Below, in pieces: positions 43,155-51,567 of a stretch of 64,000 nucleotides of DNA. A program made the translations under genes and the position numbers. The notes under the pieces were generated by a model, which saw only the letters and a list, made by a program, of their open reading frames with translations, was not told where the DNA came from and searched no databases. Within the stretch, counting starts at the first letter, position 1, and each line of letters opens with the position of its first letter. Source of the stretch: Mycobacterium sherrisii (GTDB taxonomy: Bacteria; Actinomycetota; Actinomycetes; Mycobacteriales; Mycobacteriaceae); the NCBI RefSeq assembly GCF_002102355.1, contig NZ_LQPT01000019.1, forward strand, positions 248,001-312,000, in the 5' to 3' direction.

Positions 43155-44047
43155 CCGCGCAACGCATCAGCGTCCGGCCCCGGCTGGTGATCGTCGACGG
43201 GGTACCGATGTCGGCGATCGTCGCGGAGGCACCCGACCCGACGGCCGTGATCGTGGCCATCCACGGTGGCGGGACTACCGCCACCTATTTCGACTGCCCC
43301 GGCTATCCGGCGTATTCGCTGTTACGGGCCGGCGCCGCAGCGGGATTCACTGTCATCGCACTGGACCGACCTGGTTACGGCAGCTCGGCCGCCTACCCCG
43401 AGGCGATGACCGAAGGTCACCAACGGGTCCGGCTGGCTTACGGCGCCGTTGATCGCATCCTCGGTGAAAAGCCATGCGGTGCCGGGCTCTTCGTGGTCGG
43501 TCATTCGGGCGGTTGCGAACTGACGCTGCGGATGGCGGCCGACGAGCGCGGCGCGGGTCTGCTCGGCATCGAGCTGTCCGGCACCGGGCGGCGCTATCAG
43601 TCCGCCGCTCGCGAAATGCTCAAGGCAGCGACCCGGCAGCGTCGCCCGTCGGGGTTGCGCGAACTGCTGTGGCACCCCGAACATCTGTACCCACCCGAGA
43701 TTCTCCGTGGGGTCACGGTCTCCCCGACGGCCCCGGCTTACGAGGACCAGATGGTGTCGGACTGGTCCCGTCACACGTTCCCGACCTTGGCTCCGGCGGT
43801 GCGGGTGCCGGTGCACTTCAGCGTCGCCGAGCACGAAAAGGTCTGGCAGACCGATGATTCGGCGATCCAGGAGATCATTGCGATGTTCTCCGCCGCGCCC
43901 CGGTGCACCGTGCACAGGCAACTCGGCGCCGGGCATAACATCAGTCTCGGCCACACCGCCGCCGAGTACCACGCGCGGGTTCTCGCCTTCGTCACCGAAA
44001 GCGTGGCCGCTCGCTCGCAAGACGCCCAGCAAGAGGAGGCCGGTTGA
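43151..44047 (+). CDS. alpha/beta hydrolase
   Basis: A 298-residue alpha/beta-hydrolase. Oxyanion region VAIHGGGTTATYFD, nucleophile elbow VGHSGGCEL (serine about residue 119), and C-terminal catalytic histidine in LGAGHNISLGH. Overlaps the thiolase-fusion stop (ATGA). In this context it may hydrolyse an ester, lactone or acyl-CoA product released by the retro-aldolase-like enzyme. Confidence 0.9.
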   Translation: MTAQRISVRPRLVIVDGVPMSAIVAEAPDPTAVIVAIHGGGTTATYFDCPGYPAYSLLRAGAAAGFTVIALDRPGYGSSAAYPEAMTEGHQRVRLAYGAVDRILGEKPCGAGLFVVGHSGGCELTLRMAADERGAGLLGIELSGTGRRYQSAAREMLKAATRQRRPSGLRELLWHPEHLYPPEILRGVTVSPTAPAYEDQMVSDWSRHTFPTLAPAVRVPVHFSVAEHEKVWQTDDSAIQEIIAMFSAAPRCTVHRQLGAGHNISLGHTAAEYHARVLAFVTESVAARSQDAQQEEAG

Positions 44048-44862
44048 TGCGGGTGGGCTTCATCGGCTTGGGCAACCAGGGCGGCCCGATGGCCCGTCGG
44101 ATCATCGAGAGCGGCTTTCCGACCACGCTGTGGGCCCGTCGGCCCGCCTCGGTTGCAGCCTTCGACGACACCCCGGCAACCATCGCGGACTCGCCGGCCG
44201 AACTCGCCGCGGCCAGCGATCTGATCTGCCTCTGCGTCGTCAGGGAGAGCGATATCGACGAGGTCGCCGGCGGCGAGCATGGACTGCTCGCGGGTGTCAT
44301 GCCGGGCAGCGTGATCGCGGTACACAGCACGGTGCACCCCGACACCTGCAAATCGCTGGCCAAAAAGGCTGACGCTAAAGGGGTTTCGGTCATCGACGCG
44401 CCCGTGAGCGGCGGCGGACCGGCCGCCGCCGAGCGCCGCCTGGTCGTGATGGTCGGCGGCGACGCCGACACCGTGGAAAGCTGCCGTCCGGTCTTCGAGA
44501 CCTACGGCGATCCGGTCGTCCATCTCGGCGAGCTCGGCACCGGCCAGACCGCCAAGCTGCTGAACAACCTGCTGTTCACCGCCCAGCTGGGCACGGCGGC
44601 CACCGCCCTCTGGTTGGCCCAGTCCCTGGGCATCGCCGGGGAGCGCCTCGTCGAGGTCGTCGCGCGCAGCAGCGGAAACAGTTTCGCGCTCAACGCTCTT
44701 CGCGGCATCGGCGGCCTAGACCGGCTGGCCGGTATGGCCGGACCGCTGCTACAGAAGGATGTGCGGCTGATCGGCGACCTCATCACAGCGGTCGGCGCCG
44801 ATGGCGGCGCCGTGCTCGCCGCGGCCGACGCGGCGTTGACCCTGATGGATCATCCCCGGTGA
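44047..44862 (+). CDS. beta-hydroxyacid dehydrogenase (3-hydroxyisobutyrate dehydrogenase family)
   Basis: A 271-residue NAD(P)-dependent dehydrogenase. N-terminal Rossmann motif VGFIGLGNQGGPMARR, substrate-binding DAPVSGGGPAA, and the catalytic lysine in GTGQTAKLLNNLLF. ATG 44047 overlaps the hydrolase stop (TGATG); a TTG at 44044 is in frame just ahead. It oxidises a beta-hydroxy acid or reduces a related semialdehyde. Immediately followed by a paralogue. Confidence 0.92.
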   Translation: MRVGFIGLGNQGGPMARRIIESGFPTTLWARRPASVAAFDDTPATIADSPAELAAASDLICLCVVRESDIDEVAGGEHGLLAGVMPGSVIAVHSTVHPDTCKSLAKKADAKGVSVIDAPVSGGGPAAAERRLVVMVGGDADTVESCRPVFETYGDPVVHLGELGTGQTAKLLNNLLFTAQLGTAATALWLAQSLGIAGERLVEVVARSSGNSFALNALRGIGGLDRLAGMAGPLLQKDVRLIGDLITAVGADGGAVLAAADAALTLMDHPR

Positions 44863-45713
44863 GGATCGGGTTCGTCGGCGCGGGGCGGATGGGCCGCCCG
44901 ATGGTCACGCGGCTGACCGCGGCCGGCCACGACGTCCGCGTGCTGCTCCGCTCGCCGGTGGACCCGGCTCGTCGGCGCGAACTCGAACACCTCGGTGCGA
45001 CCGTGGTGGACGGCGCCGCCGATGCCGCCGCGCGCAGCGACGCGGTCGTGCTCTGCGTGTTCACCGACGCCCAGGTGCGCGAGCTGTGCCTGGACGGCGG
45101 CCTGCTCGCCGCGATGGCGCCGGGCTCGGCGCTGGTGGTGCACACGACCACCAGCCCCGCCACGATCGAGGCCGTCGCCGCCGGGAACGACGCCGTCGAC
45201 GTCGTCGACGCGCCCGTCAGCGGAGGACCACACGACGTAGCAGCGGGCCGGATCACGTTGTTGGTGGGCGGCAGCCAGGACGCCGTAACCCGGCTCCGGC
45301 CGATGTTGCGCTGCTACGGCGACCCCGTCCTGCATGTCGGACCGCGCGGGGCCGGTCAGGCGATCAAGCTGGTCAACAACGCCCTGTTCGCGGCCCACAT
45401 CGGCGTGCTCGCGGAGTCGGTCAGGCTGGGCGAGCAGCTGGGCGTCGCGGAATCGACGCTGCTGAGCGCGCTGCGGCACGGCAGCGCTACCAGCCGGGTG
45501 CTCGAGATCGTGGCGGCGGGCGGTGGTGTCGCGGAGTTTTTCGAGGTCGCCGGGGAATTCGTCGGCAAGGACGTGGCCGTCGTTCGCGGTATCGCCGAGG
45601 ACCTCGGCGCCGAGCTGGGGGCACTGGGCCGCGTCATCGACGTCCTGCCCGTCCTGGACAGCGCAGGCATCGGCGACGTCGGTCACGGCGGTAGGCGGAA
45701 AGGTCTGACGTGA
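44859..45713 (+). CDS. beta-hydroxyacid dehydrogenase (second, paralogous)
   Basis: A 284-residue dehydrogenase similar to the preceding one: RIGFVGAGRMGRPMVTRL, DAPVSGGPHDVAAG and the catalytic lysine in GAGQAIKLVNNALF. GTG 44859 overlaps the upstream stop (GTGA). Two tandem paralogues may act on different substrates or form a heteromer. Last gene of the operon 41499-45713. Confidence 0.92.
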   Translation: MRIGFVGAGRMGRPMVTRLTAAGHDVRVLLRSPVDPARRRELEHLGATVVDGAADAAARSDAVVLCVFTDAQVRELCLDGGLLAAMAPGSALVVHTTTSPATIEAVAAGNDAVDVVDAPVSGGPHDVAAGRITLLVGGSQDAVTRLRPMLRCYGDPVLHVGPRGAGQAIKLVNNALFAAHIGVLAESVRLGEQLGVAESTLLSALRHGSATSRVLEIVAAGGGVAEFFEVAGEFVGKDVAVVRGIAEDLGAELGALGRVIDVLPVLDSAGIGDVGHGGRRKGLT

Positions 45714-45751
45714 CGCCGCTTTGCTCCTTCCGGGTTCGCCACGAAAGCGCT

Positions 45752-45794
45752 ACCGTTACCGTTACAGTCAGGCATTCGATCGTAACGGTTACAG
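45752..45794. promoter_or_regulatory. GTTAC/GTAAC repeat cluster before P450
   Basis: Tandem ACCGTTACCGTTACAG at 45752-45767 and a palindromic GTAAC-G-GTTAC at 45782-45792. They lie 30-70 bases before the P450 start at 45823. Distinct from the GAGAAT operators; a binding site for another regulator is likely. Confidence 0.55.
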
Positions 45795-45822
45795 CCCGCC
45801 CCAACCCTCGCCGCTGAGGAGG

Positions 45823-47034
45823 ATGTCAGTGACAAAGCCGAAGGTCGTCTTCGATCCGTACTCCGAGGACTACTACAACAACCCCTTCGACATCTACCGC
45901 CGGATGCGCGAGGACGCGCCGCTGTACTACGACGAGAGAGAGGACTTCTACGCGTTGACGCGCCACGTCGACGTCGCGGCGGCGTTCAAGGACTTCGAGA
46001 CGTACTCTTCGGCGCGAGGCTGCGATCTGGCCATGGTGCGCAGGGGCATATCCCCCGAGCAGAAGTCGATCATCTTCATGGACCCGCCGGAGCACCGCCA
46101 CATGCGCAGCCTGCTCAACAAGGCGTTCACCCCGCGCGCCATCCAATCGCAGCGCGAGACGATCGTGGAGGTGATCGACAAGTACCTGGGCGCCGCGGAC
46201 CCCGACAATTTCGACGTCGTCGCGGACTTCTCCGGACCGTTCCCGGTCGAGGTCATCACCCGGATGGCCGGCGTGCCAGAGGAATACCGCCAACAGGTAC
46301 GGCACTGGATCGACACCAGTCTGCATCACGAACCCGGCCAGATCGAGGTCAGCGAGGCCGGCATGCAGGCCAACATCGAGACGGCGATGTACTACTTCGG
46401 TCTCATCCAGGAGCGGCGCGCCGACCCGCAGGACGACATGATCAGCAGGCTGATCGCGGCCGAGATCCCCGGCGAGGATGGGCAGCCGCGCAAGCTCGAC
46501 GACATCGAAATCACCGGTTTTGCCACGCTTTTGGGCGGGGCCGGCGCGGAGACCGTCACCAAGCTGATCGGCAATGCGGCGGTGATCTTTGCCCGCAACC
46601 TCGACCAGTGGCAGAAACTGCTGGACGACCCCGACAAGATTCCCGGAGCGGTGGAAGAACTACTGCGTTACGAGGGTCCGGTGCAATACAACGTCCGCTA
46701 CACCCTTAGGGAGGCGCATGTCAGCGGTGGCGTGATCCCGCCGGGCAAACCGGTGTTCCTGTGCGGCGCCGCGGCCAACCGAGACCCCGAGGCCTTCACC
46801 GACGCCGACACATTCGACATCGAGCGCGACCAGACGGAGGCCCAGCACCTCGGCCTCGGGTACGGCATCCACAGCTGCCTGGGCGCCGCCCTGGCCCGCC
46901 TGGAAAGCCGGATCGCCCTGGAGCGGTTGCTCGAGTTCATGCCGCGCTACGAGGTGAACTGGTCCGGGTGCCAGCGGGTGCGCATGCAGAACGTGGCGGG
47001 CTGGAAGAGCGTGCCCGTCAAGGTACTTCGATAG
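45823..47034 (+). CDS. cytochrome P450
   Basis: A 403-residue P450 with I-helix GGAGAETVT, K-helix EELLRYEG, and heme loop LGLGYGIHSCLG with cysteine at about residue 352 (YGIHSCLGAALAR). The frame continues upstream, but ATG 45823 or GTG 45829 fits the AGGAGG at 45817-45822; the GTG has the better 6-base spacing. It is followed, 10 bases on, by its ferredoxin gene. Possible fatty-acid or terpenoid hydroxylase; substrate unknown. Its promoter has GTTAC repeats rather than the GAGAAT operator. Confidence 0.94.
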   Translation: MSVTKPKVVFDPYSEDYYNNPFDIYRRMREDAPLYYDEREDFYALTRHVDVAAAFKDFETYSSARGCDLAMVRRGISPEQKSIIFMDPPEHRHMRSLLNKAFTPRAIQSQRETIVEVIDKYLGAADPDNFDVVADFSGPFPVEVITRMAGVPEEYRQQVRHWIDTSLHHEPGQIEVSEAGMQANIETAMYYFGLIQERRADPQDDMISRLIAAEIPGEDGQPRKLDDIEITGFATLLGGAGAETVTKLIGNAAVIFARNLDQWQKLLDDPDKIPGAVEELLRYEGPVQYNVRYTLREAHVSGGVIPPGKPVFLCGAAANRDPEAFTDADTFDIERDQTEAQHLGLGYGIHSCLGAALARLESRIALERLLEFMPRYEVNWSGCQRVRMQNVAGWKSVPVKVLR

Positions 47035-47044
47035 GAAGACCACG

Positions 47045-47242
47045 ATGACGAAGAAGATCGAAGTCGATTGGGGACTCTGCGAGAGCAACGGGGTCTGCAT
47101 GGGCATCAACCCCGACATCTTCGAACTCGGCGACGACGACATGCTGACCGTGCACCGGGAAGAAGTCACCCCGGACATCGAGGCGGACGTGCGCGAGGCC
47201 GTGCGGCAATGCCCCCGGCAGGCGATCTCGATCGTGGAGTAA
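47045..47242 (+). CDS. P450-partner [3Fe-4S]-type ferredoxin
   Basis: A 65-residue ferredoxin. Ligands C12-ESNGV-C18 and C56-P; the variable position is asparagine. ATG 47045 is 10 bases after the P450 stop, so it is the dedicated redox partner. Its stop nearly abuts the converging DUF1330 gene. Confidence 0.93.
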   Translation: MTKKIEVDWGLCESNGVCMGINPDIFELGDDDMLTVHREEVTPDIEADVREAVRQCPRQAISIVE

Positions 47243-47245
47243 CGG

Positions 47246-47539
47246 TCAGAAACCGGAGAGGATCACGGCATTACAGTCGGCGGCGGCCCGGCGCAGTTTG
47301 GCCGCCTTCTGGTAACCCTCGGACTCGTACCACGCGCGCGCTGCCTCGACCGACTCGAACTCGAGCACCACGGTCTGATCCCCGTGCCAGCTGCCTTCGA
47401 CGACCTTCGGCGCGGTGTCCACCGCGAGGATGGTTGCCCCGCTCATCGCCGGTCCGGCGGCCTGGGCATAGGCCTTCATGCCCTCCGGGTCTTTGATCGC
47501 TTCGGTCAGGATGACATACCCTTTTGGCCCCTTAGACAT
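47246..47539 (-). CDS. DUF1330 family protein
   Basis: A 97-residue ferredoxin-fold alpha/beta barrel protein of the DUF1330 family: KGYVILTEAIKDPEGMKAYAQ, VVEGSWHGDQTVVLEFESVEAARAWYESEGYQ. No enzyme activity is established for this family. It is the last gene of a minus-strand operon with a P450 and ferredoxin, 20 bases after the ferredoxin stop. Confidence 0.88.
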   Translation of the reverse strand: MSKGPKGYVILTEAIKDPEGMKAYAQAAGPAMSGATILAVDTAPKVVEGSWHGDQTVVLEFESVEAARAWYESEGYQKAAKLRRAAADCNAVILSGF

Positions 47540-47559
47540 TCAAGATCTCCCTACTGCCG

Positions 47560-47748
47560 TCATTTCTCGCTGATGGCTTGTTCTGGACAACACTCGATGG
47601 CCTCCACGGCCGCCGCTTCCAAATCCGTTGGGAGAGCGGCATCTATCGCTTCGGCGTAACCATCGTCGGTCAGGCTGAACACGTCGGGGCACAGCGTCAG
47701 ACACATGCCGTGACCGCGGCACCGCTGGTCGTCCACCCAGACCTTCAT
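47560..47748 (-). CDS. P450-partner ferredoxin with extra cysteine
   Basis: A 62-residue ferredoxin. C10-RGHGM-C16 and CP near residue 54 with histidine at variable position 13; additional cysteines at residues 20 and 53 (CLTLCP, ECCPEQ). ATG 47748 overlaps the P450 stop (ATGA). Partner of the P450 at 47745-49028. Confidence 0.92.
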   Translation of the reverse strand: MKVWVDDQRCRGHGMCLTLCPDVFSLTDDGYAEAIDAALPTDLEAAAVEAIECCPEQAISEK

Positions 47749-49028
47749 GCCGGCGTGAACTCCAGGTGCAACTCGGTGAGCCCGCGCAGTATGTACGTCG
47801 GGACGTATTGGTAGCGACGGCTATTCGCCGGGCCGTGCACACTTTCGTCGATCCTGATCTGGCTGGTGCGGTCGAGCAGTCGCTCCAGCGCAACCCGGGT
47901 TTCGGCTCGCGCCAGCGGTGCCCCCGGACAGCTGTGGATGCCGCGGCCGAACGCGATGTGCTGACGGGCGTTCTTGCGTTGCGGGTCGAAGGTGGCGGGG
48001 TCGTCGAACCGGCGCGGATCGCGGTTGGCGGCGGCCTGCACGATCATCACGGTGGTGCCGGCGGGCAGGTCGACCCCGCCGACGGTGACGGGCCTGCGGT
48101 TCAACCGGAAGTCACCCTTCACCGGGCTTTCGTGGCGTAGCGACTCCTCGATGAAGTTGGGGATCAGGCTGCGGTCGCTGCGGAGCTCCGCCTGGATGTC
48201 CGGGCGCTCCGCAAGGGTCTGCAGCGCGGCACCGAGCAGGCGCACGGTGGTCTCCTGACCCGCGGAAAAGACGTTGCTGGCGACCCGCGCGACGTCTTCG
48301 ACGTCGGGAATGGTGCCGTCCGGGTAGGTCGCGGTGGCCAGTCCGGTCAGCACGTCGTCGCGGGGGTCCCGGCGGCGGTCGCGCACGTAGTCAGAGAACA
48401 GTCCGTAGAGGAATTCCAGCGGACTGTGCGCCAGCGATTCCTTGCCGGTGCCACCGATACCGCCGCCGGAGTGGTCGCGGATGCCCTGGACGAACTTGTC
48501 GCGGTCCTCCATCGGTACGCCCAGCAAATCGGCGATGACCAGCAGCGTGAACGGGCCGGCGAAGCCCTTGATCCACTCGCCGTGGCCGGGCGCCAGGAAG
48601 TCGTCGAGGGCCTGGTCGGCGAGCGCCCACATGGCGTCCTCGTTCTCCTTGAGCCGCTTGGGGGTGATCAGTCGCATCAACAGGGAGCGATGGTTGGTGT
48701 GGGTGGGCGGGTCGAGCGTGGGCAGCTGGTCGCTGAATGGCAGTTCGTCGCGGTGTTTTTCGATCAGCTCGGTGATGTCGCTGTCGCCCAGACCCTCGAG
48801 GCTGACCGGGAAGCCGGGGAACGGCCCGGTCACCGAGATGCAGGACGACCAGGTTTCGGCGTCGTTCAGGACCGCGCAGGCCTCGTCCCAGCCGGTGACC
48901 ATGGTGACGCCGTGCTGGTCTTCAGGCGTCACGGGGCACCGCCGGCGCAGCGACTCGTAGTAGGGGTACGGGTCGGCGATGAGCTCGGTGCCGCGAAAGA
49001 AGTCCATCGTGGAGAAGTCGTTCGCCAT
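47745..49028 (-). CDS. cytochrome P450
   Basis: A 427-residue P450 related to the one at 7385-8680. I-helix SAGQETT, K-helix EESLRHES, heme loop FGRGIHSCPGAP with cysteine at about residue 367, and a C-terminal YILRGLTELHLEF. ATG 49028 is the first codon. A degenerate GAGAAT operator lies 25-40 bases upstream. In an operon with ferredoxin and DUF1330 genes. Confidence 0.94.
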   Translation of the reverse strand: MANDFSTMDFFRGTELIADPYPYYESLRRRCPVTPEDQHGVTMVTGWDEACAVLNDAETWSSCISVTGPFPGFPVSLEGLGDSDITELIEKHRDELPFSDQLPTLDPPTHTNHRSLLMRLITPKRLKENEDAMWALADQALDDFLAPGHGEWIKGFAGPFTLLVIADLLGVPMEDRDKFVQGIRDHSGGGIGGTGKESLAHSPLEFLYGLFSDYVRDRRRDPRDDVLTGLATATYPDGTIPDVEDVARVASNVFSAGQETTVRLLGAALQTLAERPDIQAELRSDRSLIPNFIEESLRHESPVKGDFRLNRRPVTVGGVDLPAGTTVMIVQAAANRDPRRFDDPATFDPQRKNARQHIAFGRGIHSCPGAPLARAETRVALERLLDRTSQIRIDESVHGPANSRRYQYVPTYILRGLTELHLEFTPA

Positions 49029-49053
49029 TCCGCTCCATTCGGATCTCAGCAGT

Positions 49054-49068
49054 GAGAATGAGCCTCTC
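49054..49068. promoter_or_regulatory. degenerate operator GAGAAT-GAG-CCTCTC
   Basis: Left half perfect, right half with two inner mismatches; extended outer palindrome TGAGA ... TCTCA. Located 25 bases upstream of the P450 start (minus strand). Confidence 0.5.
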
Positions 49069-49149
49069 AGAGATGAGCATTACATTTCCACACGGGCCTG
49101 TTGTCGTCAACGACAGGTGCCCCCGCACGGTCTAAGGACGAGCGCGTTG

Positions 49150-49665
49150 TTAGCCGGCCGGAACCAGATCGGCGGCCACCGACGGAAACGCGAGTAGACC
49201 ACTGCGGAAGCTCTCGGTGTGGCCGATGGAACACCCCGGCAGCGCGGCGGCCGCCAACGCCTTGCCCTTGAACACCTGCGCGGCCACGCTCAGCCGGTGT
49301 TGCACCAGGCCGACGGTGCCGTCCAGCTCCGCGGGCCAGGTCTCACCCCACAGGATGACCTCCGTGACGCCATGATCGAGCGCCTGCAGGACGCCCTGGC
49401 GCACCCGCGAGTCGCACCCCACCAGATCGGCCGCCGCCGCCAGAGCCTGCGGTCGGGGCCGGTCCTTTATCGATGCGAGCGCGTCTTCCAGATCGAGCGG
49501 CTGGGCGCCGATGATCTGTAGCGGCCGTAGGTCGGGGTGGTCCGCAAGGTCGGTGAGCAGCACCGTGACGTCCCAGCCGGCCATCGAGCGGTCGAACAGC
49601 CAGCCCCCGGCGAACCGCACCACGTCGAGCACGCTGGAGGCGACAACGTCCAGGCGATACCTCAT
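49150..49665 (-). CDS. hypothetical protein coupled to TetR
   Basis: A 171-residue protein starting MRYRLDVVASSVLDVVRFAGG. ATG 49665 overlaps the tetR stop (ATGA); the frame extends upstream only within tetR. It has an alpha/beta character with LTDLADHPDLRPLQIIGA and DHGVTEVILWGETWP. No family recognised; similar sequences tend to be ancillary, acetylglucosamine-/sugar-unrelated mycobacterial proteins. Function unknown. Confidence 0.68.
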   Translation of the reverse strand: MRYRLDVVASSVLDVVRFAGGWLFDRSMAGWDVTVLLTDLADHPDLRPLQIIGAQPLDLEDALASIKDRPRPQALAAAADLVGCDSRVRQGVLQALDHGVTEVILWGETWPAELDGTVGLVQHRLSVAAQVFKGKALAAAALPGCSIGHTESFRSGLLAFPSVAADLVPAG

Positions 49666-50291
49666 GTCGTGCTCGGGGATGCGCTCAGCGGCTGCTCCGA
49701 CGGCGCGAAGTCCCGCGCCAGCGTCTCGGCGTACTGTTTGAACACCTCGGTCAGCGGTATCGAAGGATCGAGCAACCATGTGGTTTCCATTCCGTGAACG
49801 AAGGCGAGTATTTCGACTGCCTTGATGGTGGGGTCTATCTCCGCCCGGTACCGACCCTCAACCTGGCCGTTGCGGATGAGCTCGGCGACGATGTCGACGG
49901 CGGCCTGATGACGCGCCAGCATGCGGTCGTGCAGCGGAGCGTCGGGCAGGATGTTTTCGACCAGCAACACCGTGAAGGTGCCGACCAGCTCCGGCGCCCG
50001 GTGAAATCGATCTGCGACGGCGGAGATCTGGGCGATGAGATCGCCGGCACGGTCGGCGTGCGTGTCGTCATCTTGATCACGGGCGTCCAGCACCGCGTGC
50101 AGCAGCTGCTCCTTGGACGCGAAGTGGTGCAGCAGCCCCGCGGGAGTCACTCCGGCTTCCCCGGCGATCTGCGCCAGCGTGGTGTTGCGCCAGCCATTGC
50201 GGGTCAGCAGCCGCTGCGCGACCGCGAGGATGCGCTGTTTGCGGTCCTCACCCTTGGCGAGCAGCGTGTCGTAACGGCGAGCGTCGGGCAC
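49662..50291 (-). CDS. TetR-family transcriptional regulator
   Basis: A 209-residue TetR protein, start GTG 50291. HTH region ILAVAQRLLTRNGWRNTTLA then GVTPAGLLHHFASKEQLLHAV. The C-terminal domain includes ILAFVHGMETTWLLDPSIPL, a typical effector-binding end. An inverted repeat AACCAACCTA ... TAGGTAGGTT (50321-50352) lies directly upstream, probably its own operator. Followed by the coupled hypothetical gene. Confidence 0.9.
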   Translation of the reverse strand: MPDARRYDTLLAKGEDRKQRILAVAQRLLTRNGWRNTTLAQIAGEAGVTPAGLLHHFASKEQLLHAVLDARDQDDDTHADRAGDLIAQISAVADRFHRAPELVGTFTVLLVENILPDAPLHDRMLARHQAAVDIVAELIRNGQVEGRYRAEIDPTIKAVEILAFVHGMETTWLLDPSIPLTEVFKQYAETLARDFAPSEQPLSASPSTT

Positions 50292-50320
50292 CGGGCTCCT
50301 TTGACCGATCGGCGGGGCTG

Positions 50321-50352
50321 AACCAACCTAGTGAACACACAGTAGGTAGGTT
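50321..50352. promoter_or_regulatory. inverted repeat AACCAACCTA-N12-TAGGTAGGTT
   Basis: Ten-base arms with one mismatch, 30 bases upstream of the tetR GTG (minus strand). It differs from all other repeats here and is a candidate autoregulatory operator. Confidence 0.6.
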
Positions 50353-50415
50353 TGGCCGATGTGACAAGGGTCTCAGCCGGACTCAAAGGAAGTTCTTCCC
50401 CGTGCCCCGTCGACG

Positions 50416-51564
50416 CTAGGCGACCAACTCGACCAGGGTGGCGTTGGCGGTGCCGCCGCCCTCACACATCGTCTGCAGGCCATAGCGGATCCCGTTGTCG
50501 CGCATGTGATGCACCAGCCGCGTCATCAGCACCGCGCCGGAGGCGCCCAGCGGATGGCCCAGCGCGATCGCCCCGCCCAGCGGGTTGACCCGCGCGGTAT
50601 CGGCACCGGTCTCGGCGATCCACGCCAGCGGCACCGGCGCGAAGGCCTCGTTGACCTCGAAGGCGCCGACCTCCGACAGCGGAACGCCCGCTTTCTTCAG
50701 CACCTTCTCGGTCGCCGGGATGGGGCCGGTGAGCATGAGCACGGGATCGGCGCCGGTGACGGCGCCGGCGCGGTACCGCACGATCGGCGTCAGGCCCAAC
50801 TCGACGGCCAGGTCCGAGGTCGTCACCAGCAATGCGGCCGCGCCGTCGGAGATCTGCGACGAATTGCCCGCGTGGATGACACCGTCTTCGGCGAACGCGG
50901 GCTTGAGCGTGCCGAGTTTCTCGACGGTGCTGCCCCGGCGCACGCCCTCGTCGGCGCTGACGACCGATTCGTCGTCGGTGATGACCGTGACCATCTGATC
51001 GGTGAAGGCGCCGCTGTCCTGGGCCGCGGCGGCCCGCTCGTGGGACTGCACGGAGAACTCGTCGAGCTGGGGCCGCGAGAAACCCCATTTTTTGGCGATC
51101 AGCTCCGCGGACAGCCCCTGGTTGAACGAGAAACCGTGGTAGCGGGCCAGGACCTTGGGGCCGTAAGGCATGCCGGTGGCCCGGGCCGCGCCCAGCGGCA
51201 CCCGGCTCATCACCTCGACACCGCCGGCCACCACGACGTCCTGCTGGCCCGACATCACCGCCTGCACCGCGAAGTCTAGGGCCTGCTGGCTGGAACCGCA
51301 GGCGCGGTTGATCGTGGTGCCGGGGATGCTCTCCGGCCAGCCGGCCGCCAGGACCGCGTACCGGCCGATGTTGCTGGACTGGTCGCCGACCTGGGACACG
51401 CAACCCCAGATCACATCGTCGACGATGTCGGGGCCCACCCCGGCTCGGTGCAGCACCTCGTTGAGGACGAGCGCGGACAGGTCCGCGGGATGCATGCCCG
51501 ACAACCCGCCGTTGCGCTTGCCGACCGGCGTGCGCACCGCCTCGACGATGACCGTCTCCCGCAT
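50416..51564 (-). CDS. acetyl-CoA acetyltransferase/3-ketoacyl-CoA thiolase
   Basis: A 382-residue thiolase. Nucleophilic Cys89 in NRACGSS, active-site His337 in GHPLGASG and Cys367 in CEGGG, so all catalytic residues are intact. It carries out thiolytic release of acetyl-CoA (or propionyl-CoA) in beta-oxidation-type steps. Starts 3 bases after the enoyl-CoA hydratase stop; operon order fadE - echA - fadA on the minus strand forms a complete beta-oxidation set except the hydroxyacyl dehydrogenase. Confidence 0.94.
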   Translation of the reverse strand: MRETVIVEAVRTPVGKRNGGLSGMHPADLSALVLNEVLHRAGVGPDIVDDVIWGCVSQVGDQSSNIGRYAVLAAGWPESIPGTTINRACGSSQQALDFAVQAVMSGQQDVVVAGGVEVMSRVPLGAARATGMPYGPKVLARYHGFSFNQGLSAELIAKKWGFSRPQLDEFSVQSHERAAAAQDSGAFTDQMVTVITDDESVVSADEGVRRGSTVEKLGTLKPAFAEDGVIHAGNSSQISDGAAALLVTTSDLAVELGLTPIVRYRAGAVTGADPVLMLTGPIPATEKVLKKAGVPLSEVGAFEVNEAFAPVPLAWIAETGADTARVNPLGGAIALGHPLGASGAVLMTRLVHHMRDNGIRYGLQTMCEGGGTANATLVELVA

Positions 51565-51567
51565 GTC

